This document shows, piece after piece, positions 30,012 to 40,993 of a stretch of 64,000 nucleotides of DNA. Origin of the DNA: Albugo candida (Eukaryota > Oomycota > Peronosporomycetes > Albuginales > Albuginaceae); contig CAJNAR010000001.1 of NCBI GenBank assembly GCA_905220665.1, positions 434,001-498,000 of the forward strand. Reading direction: 5' to 3'. The notes below the pieces were generated by a model. That model was not told where the DNA came from and made no database searches. It worked only from the letters and a program-made list of their open reading frames with translations. Numbering within the stretch: position 1 is the first letter of the stretch; each line of letters starts with the position of its first letter. A program made the position numbers and the translations under genes.

Positions 30012-32036
30012 ATGATTGAGCATCGACTTTGCGGAGCGAATGCGTCCAAATTAAAACGTATGATGCAACACCAACAGCTGAGGAGGAATCTATATTGTTT
30101 GCTGATTAGGTTTTGTAGAAAATACGAATCAAGTTGATAAGGAACGACCTCTATGGAACGACGATGTCAAGACAAAATCTTTGGGCTACTTTGACAAGTC
30201 TCTGTCAAAAAATGGAATTCTTCGGCCTCTCTCCTCACAAACAAGACACAAGACGAGTAATCGAAGCATTCCGAATGCAATGAACATCTCAAAACCTTCC
30301 AGAAGCGCAACAAATCCTCGTCAAAATGCACGAAAAAAACATGAGATTAAAGCAAAGAAAGACTTTATTAGGAAAAATATTGAGCGAGTAACAGGAATGT
30401 CAATGAGAGAACGAGACTTGATAGAGAGAAGGAAAGTGGGGAGACGCATTTCCTCACGTCCGATCGACTTGATCCGCTCTCCTCGCTCCACGAAATGTCA
30501 TTCGAATGCACACTCAAAAGTCTTCAAAAATCTTCAAAAATCTGTTGAGGGTCACAATGATGTTGCAGAAACCTCCAAAGGAAAGATACAAAAGCTTGAA
30601 ACACATGATTGGGACCAATCGAGCACGTTTGCCGCTCGTGTGTTTGCCGAATTGGATGAAGACGGACGGAATGCGATCGGAATCGAGCAGATAATTCATG
30701 GGTTACGCTTACTTGGGCTCCCAGCAACTCACAATCAGGTAGGGACGTTATTATTCGCTACATGGAAAATAGCCCAAAGAATGCAACAGGTCGCAGATTA
30801 CGTCTATCTTATTCATGAAGGAGAAAGCGATTGCATCAATGAAGAAGAATGGGAAATCCTCGTGAGCACGTTGGATGCAGCATCTGTTCACTCTGTCTAT
30901 CCGAATCAGCATTACACCACAATCAACGCCACCTCGACAATCCCACTCAATACTCACCCTGTAAAGCCGTCTCGTCCTGAATCGACGACGATCAAGAAGA
31001 GCAAAGCATCGACGAAGCGATTACAGGAGTGTACAACACACATCGACCAAAGCTTCATAAAAGACCTGCACGTACGCGATCGGACATTCTCTAACATCGA
31101 CTATACAGATAAATTTATAGGGGAAAGTGGACGAGATGGTGGAGCAAGCATATCAAGCAGCCTATATACGCTGGAATCCTTCTGGTGCTTCAAATAATCA
31201 GAAGGAAGCTCAATTGAATCCCGAAAAAGCTCTCAATCGCGCGGTCACGATAATGTCAGGGCTCAAGGTACAAATTGATGTCTTCATCCTTACAGATAGA
31301 AACTGAACAATGCCAAGTCTACGTTCTATCCTCTAGTACATCAAGCAGAAGAAACACTCAAAGAGCTTCGAAAGCGACATGGAGCGAATTTATCTCTGAT
31401 AGTACCAGCGGAGGATCTAAGCCGTATCAGCTTCCACTCGGAAGAACTTGCATCCAATATCCTCGACGATCTCCTATTGGTACACCTACCAACGAATTTG
31501 ACTGTCAACGTGCTCATTCTTGCTTGAATGGAAGGATACCATCCACTGCTTGAATCAGATTGAGCGGCAAAAAAGTCAGCAAAAGTTACAGTCAGAGCAC
31601 CTCCAACAGCTTGCTGCTATTGCAGATCGCATTGGAAGAATCGAAATGGAAGAAGCACAAGCGAAGAAACTAGTTGAACATCTCGATGAACCGTCGGAAT
31701 CTGCGGTGGTTCCTACTGACCCAGTGACTTTTAACACGTCCAGGAACGATCCAGTCACTCTTCTCGATAGTCCACTGCGTCAACGTATTGAAAAGCAAAA
31801 GCGTGACTTTGCATTCCATAGAAGATTAGTCGAAGCTTCGCTGGAAAGTACAGGGATGAGTCAGTCTTGTGTCGTGGAAATGTGAGTTTATTGTGAGTTG
31901 TCTCGTTAGTGCTCAGCTCACATGTGCATCCTTCAGCTTGGAAGACCTCATTTTGGAAGATTTGATGATCGAAGCAGCTTCCGAACTGGAAAACAATGTC
32001 CATATTCTAGCAGATGCAATGTCGACACTTCTCTAA
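30012..32036 (+). CDS. EF-hand-like / coiled-coil protein, possibly centrosomal or ciliary
   Basis: Seven exons encode about 567 residues: 30012-30057, 30119-30738, 30790-31071, 31121-31267, 31318-31479, 31535-31881 and 31937-32036. The N-terminal 130 residues are very basic. A single EF-hand-like pair follows (FAELDEDGRNAIGIEQII, then HEGESDCINEEEWEILV). The second half is helical: VDEMVEQAYQAAYIRWNP, HQAEETLKELRKRHG, RQKSQQKLQSEHLQQLAAI and IEKQKRDFAFHRRLVEASL. It ends in an acidic helix (LEDLILEDLMIEAASELE). I do not recognise a named family; the layout resembles basal-body or centrosome scaffold proteins. The intron at 30739-30789 is 51 bp and in frame, so its retention would add 17 residues. 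Exon joins rest on frame continuity, and the 31318 acceptor is the least certain. Confidence 0.65.
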
Positions 32037-32110
32037 GCTGTGGTCTTGAAGAGAACACTCGGCGATCGAAAGAGGATGAGAAAACAAAATCTGTCATTCG
32101 GAAATCACCG

Positions 32111-34566
32111 CTACTTTTGGCTCGCAGCTTTGAGTTTAATGACAAATCGCAACGCATCGACCCATTCATTACGTTTGCTTCGCTTTGTTTCGATACTATC
32201 GCCATCCAAAACCTACTTTGAGTCTCGTTAAAGTATCAGATACGCCATCGATCGAAATTGACGTACCTCGAGATCGAGTGTGCGATTATTTTCGTACTCG
32301 ATTGAAAAGCACAAATCTGTTTGTGTCTCTTTCCTCGCAACATCTTTACGTATCGCACGTTCAAATACTTTAGTTTGCTGTCCCACAAGCACATTACGAA
32401 TCGCTCGAGTGGAAATTACTGCTTTGGGGACATCATTGCTGATGTAGCGGTAGCTGAGGTAGTCGATATCGTGCGATAGCCACACAAACCGAACATGAGG
32501 CTTTCCATACCGACCAAACTTGATGAAAAGAGCGCCATGTTGCAACAGCTCAAGTCGATGGTGTACGCGTTCGGAATTAGCCTTCCCAGCATCCGGTCCA
32601 TTCATCAAATCTACCATGGAAAGCTCCGAAGAAGAAGCCATTCCGACGTCAGAATTGGAAAGCCTTCTCGGCAAAGGATGCACTTCGGCCTCTTTCTCGA
32701 TAAGCGTCCCGGAAATGCTCGTATCGTCCTCACTATCGGAATGTTGCACAGAATATACTTTTTCTCTTCCGGGACTCTTGGCTGTGCTTAAAGACGTGGA
32801 TTTCATGGCTTTCGATTGTCGCGTGTTATGCGGGTGGAATGCATCCGAGTACTGCTCCAATGCTTTTCGGAGCTGTACAGTATCGAGCTTTTGTTCCGAT
32901 AATCGCTTCTCAAGTGCCTCTATGATGCGCTCTTGTTCGGAGCTTTTTTGTTGCAATTCCGTTGCGGTGGTTGTCATTGAAATGGTATTTTTCTTAGACA
33001 CGAGCAAACATCCGATCGCGTACTTCATTCCCAATTGCCAAATTTGCTGCATGCTTTCCACCACCAAAGGATGTCCAAAGAGCTCCCGATTCGAATCCAA
33101 CGGAGATGGGATTTTATCCACCAGATCGTGGCATGTTTTCCAGTCCAAATCGTCGGAAAGGCTACTGGTGGGATTCCAACGAGAAAGCGTACGCTCTTGG
33201 TCTTTTACACGCAATGATAGTACGCGGTTCTCCTCTGTCGTTTCTTTCCAGCGCTCCTTCTCATTTACCATCGCCCCATTTTGCACTTCCAAGTCGGAAA
33301 TGCGAGCTCGTAGTTTCTCTCTCTCTGCTTCCAATTTGGCTCGAAGCTTTTCCAGAGCGACGACACGTTTATGAGCGTCAATTTCCTGATTCACCATCAA
33401 ATTGACAACGATTTCCGAGCAGCGCTGCATGAAACGGCATGTGGAAATAGACTCATCCATGTATTCGGCTTCGGGATTGAGTGTAGCGATGAAAACAGAC
33501 TTACAATTGCCACCCAAACTGGCACGCAACACGCTGGTTAGCATGGAATTTCGGTATGGAATATGTGCTGCTTTTTGGGTCTTTTTCTGGGCACGAAGCG
33601 ATACAATCACATTCTCCAAATGATGCAAAGAAAGATTGATATATGTGCCTTCACGACGCATCCGTTGCGAGTTTTGATGCTTATACACGCGTTCCGAGCC
33701 AGCGAGGTCCACAAGATGTAATTTGGATGTTGTAAGTACATCAGAGTCCAAAGATCGCGCTTTGACCATGATACAAAAGACTGCATGAGATCGCGAGGAT
33801 GCTTGGTTCATTGGAGTTTCGCTGGTAATTCGATTCATATTGCCCATGAACATCAATTTCAATGCTTGCTCTTCCGATTTCGTCTCGTACACGCTACAAT
33901 CAGATCGCATGAGACACAGAAAAAAAGTCGTGAGGTCTCACCTGAGGTTCCGGAAATGTAACTCTCGCTCATCGTCGTCCATCAATAAGACCTTGTTCCA
34001 TTCCTCGATCGGCAGATTGGCGTGGGAGCTGTAAAATAAAGGTTCAAACGCAACGAACGCTGGAAAAAGAAGGATATGCACCTGTCCAGTAGATCGTACA
34101 CGTTCTCATTGTAGATCTCCATGTACGAGATATAACACGTGTATTCGATGCGAGGCTGACGATCGATTTCCTGGAATACGCGTGATATAGCCCGGGCAAG
34201 GATGCCGCGTTCACGATAATGATCTCCGCCTGTCATCGTATACGTCTTCCCCGATCCAGTCTGACCGTACGCCAAAATGGTCGCATTGTATCCGCCTAGG
34301 ACAGATACAACCAAATCGTTGCAAATTGTATCGAAAATCTCTTGTTGAGAAGTCTCGGGGCCGTATACATTGTCGAATGGAAATTGAAGAGAATCTCTCA
34401 GTTTCATAGACAATTGGCCGTCGTCATCCTCTGATGATGGGAATGTGACGATGGCGCTTTGCTTCCCATTCGCAAGGTCAGGTCGGTGCACAGAAAACTT
34501 GGATGTATCGCAGCCAGGACGAGGAGGTCGTATGCGAGCAAAGGTGCCAATGTGCCATGCGACCAT
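32111..34566 (-). CDS. KIF6/KIF9-type (kinesin-9) motor with C-terminal PH-like domain
   Basis: Four exons encode about 766 residues: 34082-34566, 33942-34028, 32267-33893 and 32111-32212. The start at 34566 (MVAWHIGTFARIRPP) matches the KIF6 beginning. The motor is complete: P-loop AYGQTGSGKTYTMTGG near residue 100, SYMEIYNENVYDLLD, switch I NQASSRSHAVF, switch II LHLVDLAGSERV, and YINLSLHHLENVI plus HIPYRNSMLTSVLR, which are typical of kinesin-9. A coiled coil follows. Residues about 600-765 then look like a pleckstrin-homology domain: ALFIKFGRYGKPHVRFVWLS, then LCFSIEYENN, and after the last splice a terminal helix NEWVDALRFVIK. Kinesin-9 motors act in motile cilia/flagella. The small last exon completes the PH-like fold. 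Confidence 0.85.
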
Positions 34567-34707
34567 CAGATTAGCGACGAAGCGTTCAGGAGGCCAAATA
34601 TAGCCAAAATGGAAGCGAAGAGGAAAACGGACGAAAAAAAGTGTAAATGTAATTAGCGTTTTGAGACTAAATCTGATCCAATGCAAAAAATTCTCAAAAA
34701 CTTGACT

Positions 34708-35325
34708 TTATTCGAGTTTGGTGGCAATATTTTTTGCGGCATCGGAGGTGACTTGAAGAACCGAATCGAATGCTCCGACATGTGGAGCAATATACGGTTT
34801 AATCACGTTATGATAGATGACATTGGCTCCCTAGTGAGCAAGTGTGAGACGAGCTCCATGTTTAGAGACGATTGCTATCGTACCAATGTATTGGGATGAT
34901 AACACCACACGAGAAATCCAGTTTTGAGCAAGAAATACAGTGGGATCCTATGATACGAATTGTGAAAATTAGTCGAGGAAACAATCGAAATGCAGCTCAG
35001 CTTACCAGGACAATAGAAGATCGGTGATCGGCTCTGTGATGTTGTAAAATGCAAATACGACCCAGTATGTGAGCCATTGTGTGTCGTCCGCAACGTCGGA
35101 GGAGCTCAGCGCTTTGAAGGATTGATACGCGGGGTACAAGAAGCCCAAAAGCTTGACAATGAGACGAGCGCCGCCTATCACGAATAGAAATACGCCCAAT
35201 ACCAATAAACCCGCTGAGAAAATGTAAAACTTTTCGATTCCTGTTTTTTCCTCCAACTCTTTCAACTTTGAGTATTTTTCCAAGCGCTTGGAAATCATTC
35301 CTTTGTATTCGTGAGCTTTTTCCAT
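34708..35325 (-). CDS. REEP5/Yop1-type ER-shaping protein (TB2/DP1/HVA22)
   Basis: Three exons (35006-35325, 34884-34947, 34708-34830) encode about 168 residues. Introns are 58 and 53 bp. The TB2/DP1/HVA22 domain is complete: hairpin segment IFSAGLLVLGVFLFVIGG, FLYPAYQSFKALSS, QWLTYWVVFAFYNITEP, then IPLYFLLKTGFLVWCYHP and the C-terminal HNVIKPYIAPHVGAFD. These hairpin proteins bend tubular ER membranes together with reticulons and bind Rab and trafficking factors. Length and motif order fit REEP5/Yop1 rather than the longer microtubule-binding REEP1-4 group. It is transcribed in the same direction as the kinesin gene and is divergent from the FYVE-PI3K gene. Confidence 0.9.
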
Positions 35326-35717
35326 GATTGCTTATGTGCGGCAGTTGGACTCTGAATCAATTCGCGCCCCCTTCTGCTTTTCTACCAATACATTCTTGTC
35401 GTCTGGAACTGAGTGTCTATGATTGGATAGCTGTGGTTATTAATACCCAATGACGTAGACTTGCCACGCTGATCGAAGTAACTACAATTAAGCCAATCTC
35501 ATCATGATTCTTTCAGTTTGACGTTTGGATTGGCTATATCCTTTTACAACCAATCAATCAGAGTCCTCTGATTGGTTAACCATGTCATGTGTAACCCTAC
35601 AGCAAATACGGTACTGTCTCAGCCTTCTTTATGACAAAAATAAGCGCAAAAGGTGTCGAAAGTCTGCCTTTGCAATAGAATTCAGAGGCACAAGTGAATA
35701 CGACACGAGAAATCGAT
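35326..35717. promoter_or_regulatory. Divergent promoter region with several CCAAT/ATTGG boxes
   Basis: This 392-bp region lies between the REEP-like and FYVE-PI3K start codons. It contains CCAAT at about 35492 and 35550 and ATTGG at about 35529 and 35571. The last pair forms an inverted repeat around ATCAGAG-TC-CTCTGAT (35557-35572). CCAAT boxes are bound by NF-Y/HAP factors in eukaryotes. Whether these boxes work here is inference from density and position. Confidence 0.35.
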
Positions 35718-38649
35718 ATGAGTTATCAGACACAATACGCAAACACAATTGCAAACGACTCCAATCCTACCGATCTGTCTTTTTCGCAGCTCTTAGAGGT
35801 GCAAAGCTGGCACACACAACAAAGACGTCGAACCCAGCAGCGAGTACCGCATACGTTACAGAACGAAAGCACTCCAACAATAAAAAAACATAGAAAAGCA
35901 TCACAAAGGCATCCTCTTGGATTAGTCGAAGAAGAAGGCGATGAAAATTGCGTGCAGGAGGCTGATGGACGAGAAGAGAATTGTCATTCGCGTGCTGAGG
36001 AAGGGTGGATGACTGGAGATGATTGTCATGTTGGAGAGGATGTTTATCGCTTCGTACAGCCGCGAAGATTATCCTCATGGGTGCAGGATGACGCTGTATT
36101 CGCTTGTTTCAAGTGTCATACGGTGTTTTCCTTATTAGTGCGAAAGCATCATTGCCGGTAGGTGCATTGTCTACGACAATCGACAGATTATCTGATATCG
36201 CTTTTCTAGTGCTTGTGGTCGCATTTTTTGTGCTTCGTGCTCGAGTCAACGTGTTGTCATTCCTGCGGACTACGAGTCCACTCCTGTGACATCTCATTCC
36301 CGACCTCCATACGCTTCGCTCACAACAAATGCCTCGGATTGGATTGGAAATATTGGCTGCTACCTGCTTTCATATTCTCATACGAGTCAAGAATCGTTTG
36401 AGACGTCTTCGACTCTTGCTCAAGTTCCTGCATTGAATCACTTGGATCACGGCTCATCGAGTCATCAGCAAGAAGCTTTCATGAAACAAATTCAGCGCTT
36501 ACAACACGAACAAATTGTATCGAATTTTGTTCCATGTAGCGTACGAACGACGAATTCTTTATCGACGACTTATACGCGGTCTATCAACTCGTTTTCATCT
36601 TCTCATGTTCCAGAAGGAAGCGTTCTCCAGCGTGTGTGTGACGATTGCGCATGTGCTTTACAACAGCGACATCAGCACTACAATACTATGCGAGTTTTTG
36701 AGCTATGTGAATTCGACCTGAAAGAGCTTCGAGTCTTGGGACAAGTTTGTCGTCGATGGCATCGGGCGTCTGTCATGTGTCTATCTACTTTCCGGCAGAT
36801 TCAATACTACCTTCCTACGCATCGTCTGTCGAAAAAGGAGAAGAAGCTCCTTATCATTAATCGTAGATTTCTCAGTGGTCACACAAAATGGCTCTTACAA
36901 TTGCTCAAGGCCGTGGATTTCTCACAAGAAGATATCGACAGTACTGAAGGAGCACAATTGATAGAACAAGTGTTTGCGATCTTGCAGCAACCACGACAGT
37001 ATAAATGCATGCTGACAATGTGCTCTCGTCTTTGCAAAAGTGCTGTTGGAAGTGTGGATGCATTAGAAATTCTTTCAGATGAGCGCGTCCGGAACCATCG
37101 AATTCGGGCAATGAGTGTCGATGCATTGACTAACACAGCCACAGAAAATGAATGGCTGAGCTTCCTTCCGGTCTTACTGCACAGTCTCAGCCTTGAACTC
37201 AATGCAATACAGAGCAATCTTGGAATTGCTTTGATTCGTCAAGCTCAACGGAATGTACGATTCTGCTACGATCTTTATTGGGGACTGACAGTCATGTCGG
37301 AGGATCCATCCTGGCGTCGAAAATTCGACGGTATGCGTCAACGCCTACTTTTACAAATCGCCTCGTTCGCACTGAATGGTCCATATGAGAATCTTGCCGA
37401 GCAGCTATTGAGAGGTCAGGAGTTTGTCGATTTGTTGTGGAAGCTTCCAGCACGAGATGAGGTGGCAAACACAAAAGAAAGCTTACAACTTTGCATTGTC
37501 AAGTCCAAGATATTTGATCTCTTACAACCATTGCGATTGCCAGTGGATCCGTTTGTTTGCGTGTCTGGTATCGACTACGATGTACTCGAAATCAAACGAA
37601 GCGCCGAAGCACCAATGATCATCACATGTACTGGGGCTGTGCGTGAGGTACAAGAGCCAACTGAAGGATTGGAAGGTTTGGAGTCCGAGCAAGCGTGGAA
37701 CCAAAACACGCGACTGACACCATCATCAGCCCTATCCACCTATCGAATCATGTACAAACGTGACGATCTGAGGAAAGATGCAATCGTCCAAAATATCATC
37801 AATGTGATGTATCTCATACTGAAGCAAGAGACGCGTTTGGATATTCCGTTAGTGACGTATCGAGTGCTTCCCACTAGCAGCTTTGATGGACTGATTGAGA
37901 TTGTTGAAGACGCGCACACCTTGTATTCAATCATTCGCGATCATTCCAACATCCTCAATTTTCTGCATCATTACAACGGTCATCGGACACTCAGTGAGAT
38001 CTCCGGTTCTTTTAGAGAGAGTCTGGCCGCTTACACTGTCATTACCTTCCTGTTGGGCGTTGGCGATCGCCATGCAGACAATGTGATGCTCACTAAAGAC
38101 GGCATTCTTTTCCATATTGACTATGGTTTTATACTTGGAAAGGATCCAAAGCCTCTACAGCCTCCAATGCGTTTGGATCATTTTATGATTGAAGCACTCG
38201 GTGGGACTCAAACACAGCAATACGAACAATTCAAACAGCTTTGTGTTATTGCGTTCAACTGTTTACGTCGTCATGTGAGTCTGTTTATGATAATGTTGTC
38301 GCTGGTCGTGAAAGCGATACCGGAAATTACGGATTTTGGAATGAATTACACGCGCAGCGATTTGGAAGCTTTTGTTGTCGAACGATTCCTTCCCGGACAA
38401 TCGGACGAAGAGGCAGCGACAGCACTGATGCTGCGGATGGAAGGGAAATTCAATGAGAAAATTGGACTTCAACTGAGCGATTTTGTCCACGCACATGCGA
38501 ATGAAAAGACCGTATCAAAGGGAATGTTATCAGTGGGATCTTCCGTGAAACTCGGCGTCGAAACAGTGGAAGCGACCGTTTCTACAGTTGCGAGCTCGAT
38601 TACTCAAGGTGCATCTTCTATTTACAAATATATGTGGGGAACATCGTGA
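35718..38649 (+). CDS. FYVE-domain phosphatidylinositol 3-kinase fusion
   Basis: Two exons (35718-36157 and 36210-38649, phase 2) encode about 959 residues. A FYVE zinc finger starts near residue 122: W-V-Q-D, CFKCHTVFSLLVRKHHCR, then across the splice ACGRIFCASCSSQRVVIP, and finally QRVCDDCACAL. The three FYVE landmarks (WxxD, R[RK]HHCR, RVC) are present, but the last Cys pair is displaced by about 130 residues. A helical PIK segment follows, then a kinase domain: YKRDDLRKDAIVQNII, catalytic loop LGVGDRHADNVML, HIDYGFILGKDPKPLQPPM. The DPKPL-P-P-x activation segment matches class III (Vps34-like) PI3K and predicts PI3P synthesis. FYVE binds PI3P, so the protein may bind its own product. There is no C2 domain as in Vps34. 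Confidence 0.85.
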
Positions 38650-38779
38650 TGAGCAGTGCAAGTGATAAGGCTTTTATTATGGAGCATTAGTGAGCTTATA
38701 TTTGGGTGTAAAGGTTGGATGCAGATAGACATTTTACTTATTGTACAGTTCACTCTGACTGGAAAGAAGACATTATCGA

Positions 38780-40492
38780 TCAGCGGGATGCAGCTGGCAC
38801 TGGATGGGGATCGCTACTGGAATAATGATCGAGCTCTTTTTGTAACACTGAATTCTCCAAAGGAGTCGAAAGAAAATGCTGTAGCACATTTGATCCATTT
38901 TCGCCAAGTGACATGTTCATTTCGGCAATATGAGGCTCGCTCACATCTGCTTCAGGATCTTGAGTTACTGAATGAGTGACGTCTTCTTCAGTACTATCTA
39001 GCGACTCAGCTCCCGATTTGGATGCAGCTTTCCTCTTTTGACGTGCTAGTACACGGCTTGATCCGACTTCGAAAGGAGTCGAAGCGCCTGAACCGATGCC
39101 CAGGTAGCACCGTTGACCCATGTCTTCAATAAGAATAAAAGCTTCAAATTGCACGTAATACTTGATGTGTCGCCGTTTGCATTTTCCAGGATTCTCATTA
39201 TCCACGTACTTCCATACTTTTGGTTTGAAGGCAAAGCCTGCTGACTTGAGCCCAGGTCTGTCCGTAGTTCGTTCTCCAGTAATCCAGGAATCCCTCATCT
39301 CCTCCATTTCTTTGAGTTTGACAGTCTTTCCGGCCATACTTTCAAGATTAACGTCCTCCGCAAAGCGGGATGTGATATTATCGAGAGAGTGAATTCGACC
39401 AAGGATCACCACATCATCAACGAATGCATCTATGTTGAGCAGCGATACCTCGATTTCGACGCGACCTCGACACTTTCCCCACATAAAATCGTGTGCTTTG
39501 AAATCTTCGAGGCGAATTAGCGAATAATCTCCATACGCTTGGCAGTTTGGAAAACACTGGAGATTGCGTCGTCCATTTCGCCAGTATTTTTGATGCAAAG
39601 ATGTCACAACTCGAATGATGGCTTCTGGTCGGCAATATTCTCCAGGTTGCTGATCGACTGCTGAGTACATGCTTCCATATGATTGGTGAAAGTCTTCAGG
39701 TGTTTGCTTCTCGTGACCATAAATGTCTGGTATACCAGGCGTAATTGGAGTGAACAATGGATGGGAAAGCGAAGGAAAGTGGTCCACTTCTGGTGTTTGT
39801 GGATACCCGAATCGAGGCTCCTGTTCTTGAAGTGGAGGGAAGAACATTGGCCTACTGGGTAGTGAGTTTTGCGGTACGCTCAAGCGATTAGTATCTTCAT
39901 ACCCGTGGTACAAAGGCGTTGGAGTTCTATTTGAGAGAGTTGGATCCATGTATTTCTTGAAATTGACGTAGTCCATGGTTAGTGGCTCTGTGAGAAATGA
40001 GTTCGAGCAGGAAGATGACGGAAACAGCATAGATTTTTGACTCTGTTCTGGCTGATCACAAATCGAGAAATGCTGATGCTGATACTGATTCAGCGCAGAC
40101 GACATCAAGTAGTTGTAATTATAATAATTTGGGTGCTGAGGGTCTACGCCCGAGGCGTTGCACGGCGCATTTTGCCCTTGGTAGGCTGAAGGTCGGTCCA
40201 TACGACACGAGTCAGAATGAGACGGACAAAGGTGAGAGTGTGACATTTTGGGAAAGTCTAAGAAGGCATTGGTGTTGGACGTGTAAGCTGGCACATTGCT
40301 GGGGTACGGCTGACGAAAGTACTGCTTGGGCGCAATTTGGTGTATTTTATCAGTGGATGCGGGTGGATGTAGGATTCCTCTCAGTGAAGGTTCAACTTTA
40401 GCTCTCTTACTGACTTTTTGGGAATAACTGTTGTGACAGTGAATGGGGCGCTTATCGGATTGCATCACTATCTTTGTTGCACCGTGTAACAA
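38780..40492 (-). CDS. Unrecognised protein, possible transcription regulator
   Basis: A single exon encodes up to 570 residues; starts at 40492 or at the second ATG, 40465, are possible. The first 280 residues are rich in Pro, Ser, Tyr, Asn and Gln (for example NYYNYNY and QYQHQHF) and look disordered, with a basic KVSKRAKVE near the start. Residues about 290-480 look folded and conserved: IIRVVTSLHQKYWRNGRR, DFMWGKCRGRVEIEVSL, SWITGERTTDRPGLKSAGF, KCKRRHIKYYVQFEAFILIE, FEVGSSRVLARQKRK. The C-terminus is acidic. I do not recognise the domain; the basic residues and flanking disorder resemble a DNA-binding regulator. Its 3' end overlaps no other gene and faces the FYVE-PI3K gene. Confidence 0.65.
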   Translation of the reverse strand: MLHGATKIVMQSDKRPIHCHNSYSQKVSKRAKVEPSLRGILHPPASTDKIHQIAPKQYFRQPYPSNVPAYTSNTNAFLDFPKMSHSHLCPSHSDSCRMDRPSAYQGQNAPCNASGVDPQHPNYYNYNYLMSSALNQYQHQHFSICDQPEQSQKSMLFPSSSCSNSFLTEPLTMDYVNFKKYMDPTLSNRTPTPLYHGYEDTNRLSVPQNSLPSRPMFFPPLQEQEPRFGYPQTPEVDHFPSLSHPLFTPITPGIPDIYGHEKQTPEDFHQSYGSMYSAVDQQPGEYCRPEAIIRVVTSLHQKYWRNGRRNLQCFPNCQAYGDYSLIRLEDFKAHDFMWGKCRGRVEIEVSLLNIDAFVDDVVILGRIHSLDNITSRFAEDVNLESMAGKTVKLKEMEEMRDSWITGERTTDRPGLKSAGFAFKPKVWKYVDNENPGKCKRRHIKYYVQFEAFILIEDMGQRCYLGIGSGASTPFEVGSSRVLARQKRKAASKSGAESLDSTEEDVTHSVTQDPEADVSEPHIAEMNMSLGENGSNVLQHFLSTPLENSVLQKELDHYSSSDPHPVPAASR

Positions 40493-40993
40493 TAGCGAAA
40501 TGAGTTGTACGTGAACGTGAGAACGTTAGTTGGATAAACGAGTGGCTACTACTATTGGCTTGAAATTTGAAAATGAAGCGAAAAACGGAAGAACTACAAA
40601 GACTGGAGCTCATCGTTTACCCCCACATCTTGTACGATTGAACGATTTTTGGGGGAAAACCCTTTTCATACAATTTCGAATACTCTTCGAAGGAATATCT
40701 GTCTGAATATATGATATATAGGTTGAGTTTGGGATACGTTGTGTTTGATCGTAAACACTATCAGCGATTTGTATAGGGACACACTTTTTTTGCCTCCTGG
40801 CAAGTTGAATAGTAACGTATGGTCGTGACCTCCTGTAATATATACAGCTGCCATCTGGTCGCACGAATCTTTCAGTCCAAGCTGATTGGATGACTCCCTG
40901 GTTCGAACACAGGCTCTCGTTTGATTGCGCTTTGGGTTGAGCTACACTCTGGCTGAAAGTATACAATGGACAGGTAAACAGTATATGCGCTTT
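40493..40993. other. Spacer between dynein and regulator-like genes
   Basis: About 500 bp lie downstream of the dynein stop. A minus-strand ORF at 40610-40966 (118 residues, containing AWTERFVRPDGSCIYYRRS) starts 28 bp after the dynein stop. It matches nothing known and overlaps what must be the dynein 3' UTR; aataaa directly after the stop could serve as its poly(A) signal. I treat the ORF as probably non-coding. Confidence 0.35.

Noticed and set aside
32520..33374. 284-residue ORF antisense to the kinesin
   Set aside because: Ser/Cys-rich translation of the opposite strand of a well supported coding region.
40860..40950. tRNA-like boxes on the minus strand (TAGCTCAA and GTTCGAACC)
   Set aside because: An A-box-like and a B-box-like string occur at plausible spacing, but the acceptor, D and T stems do not pair, so no cloverleaf forms.
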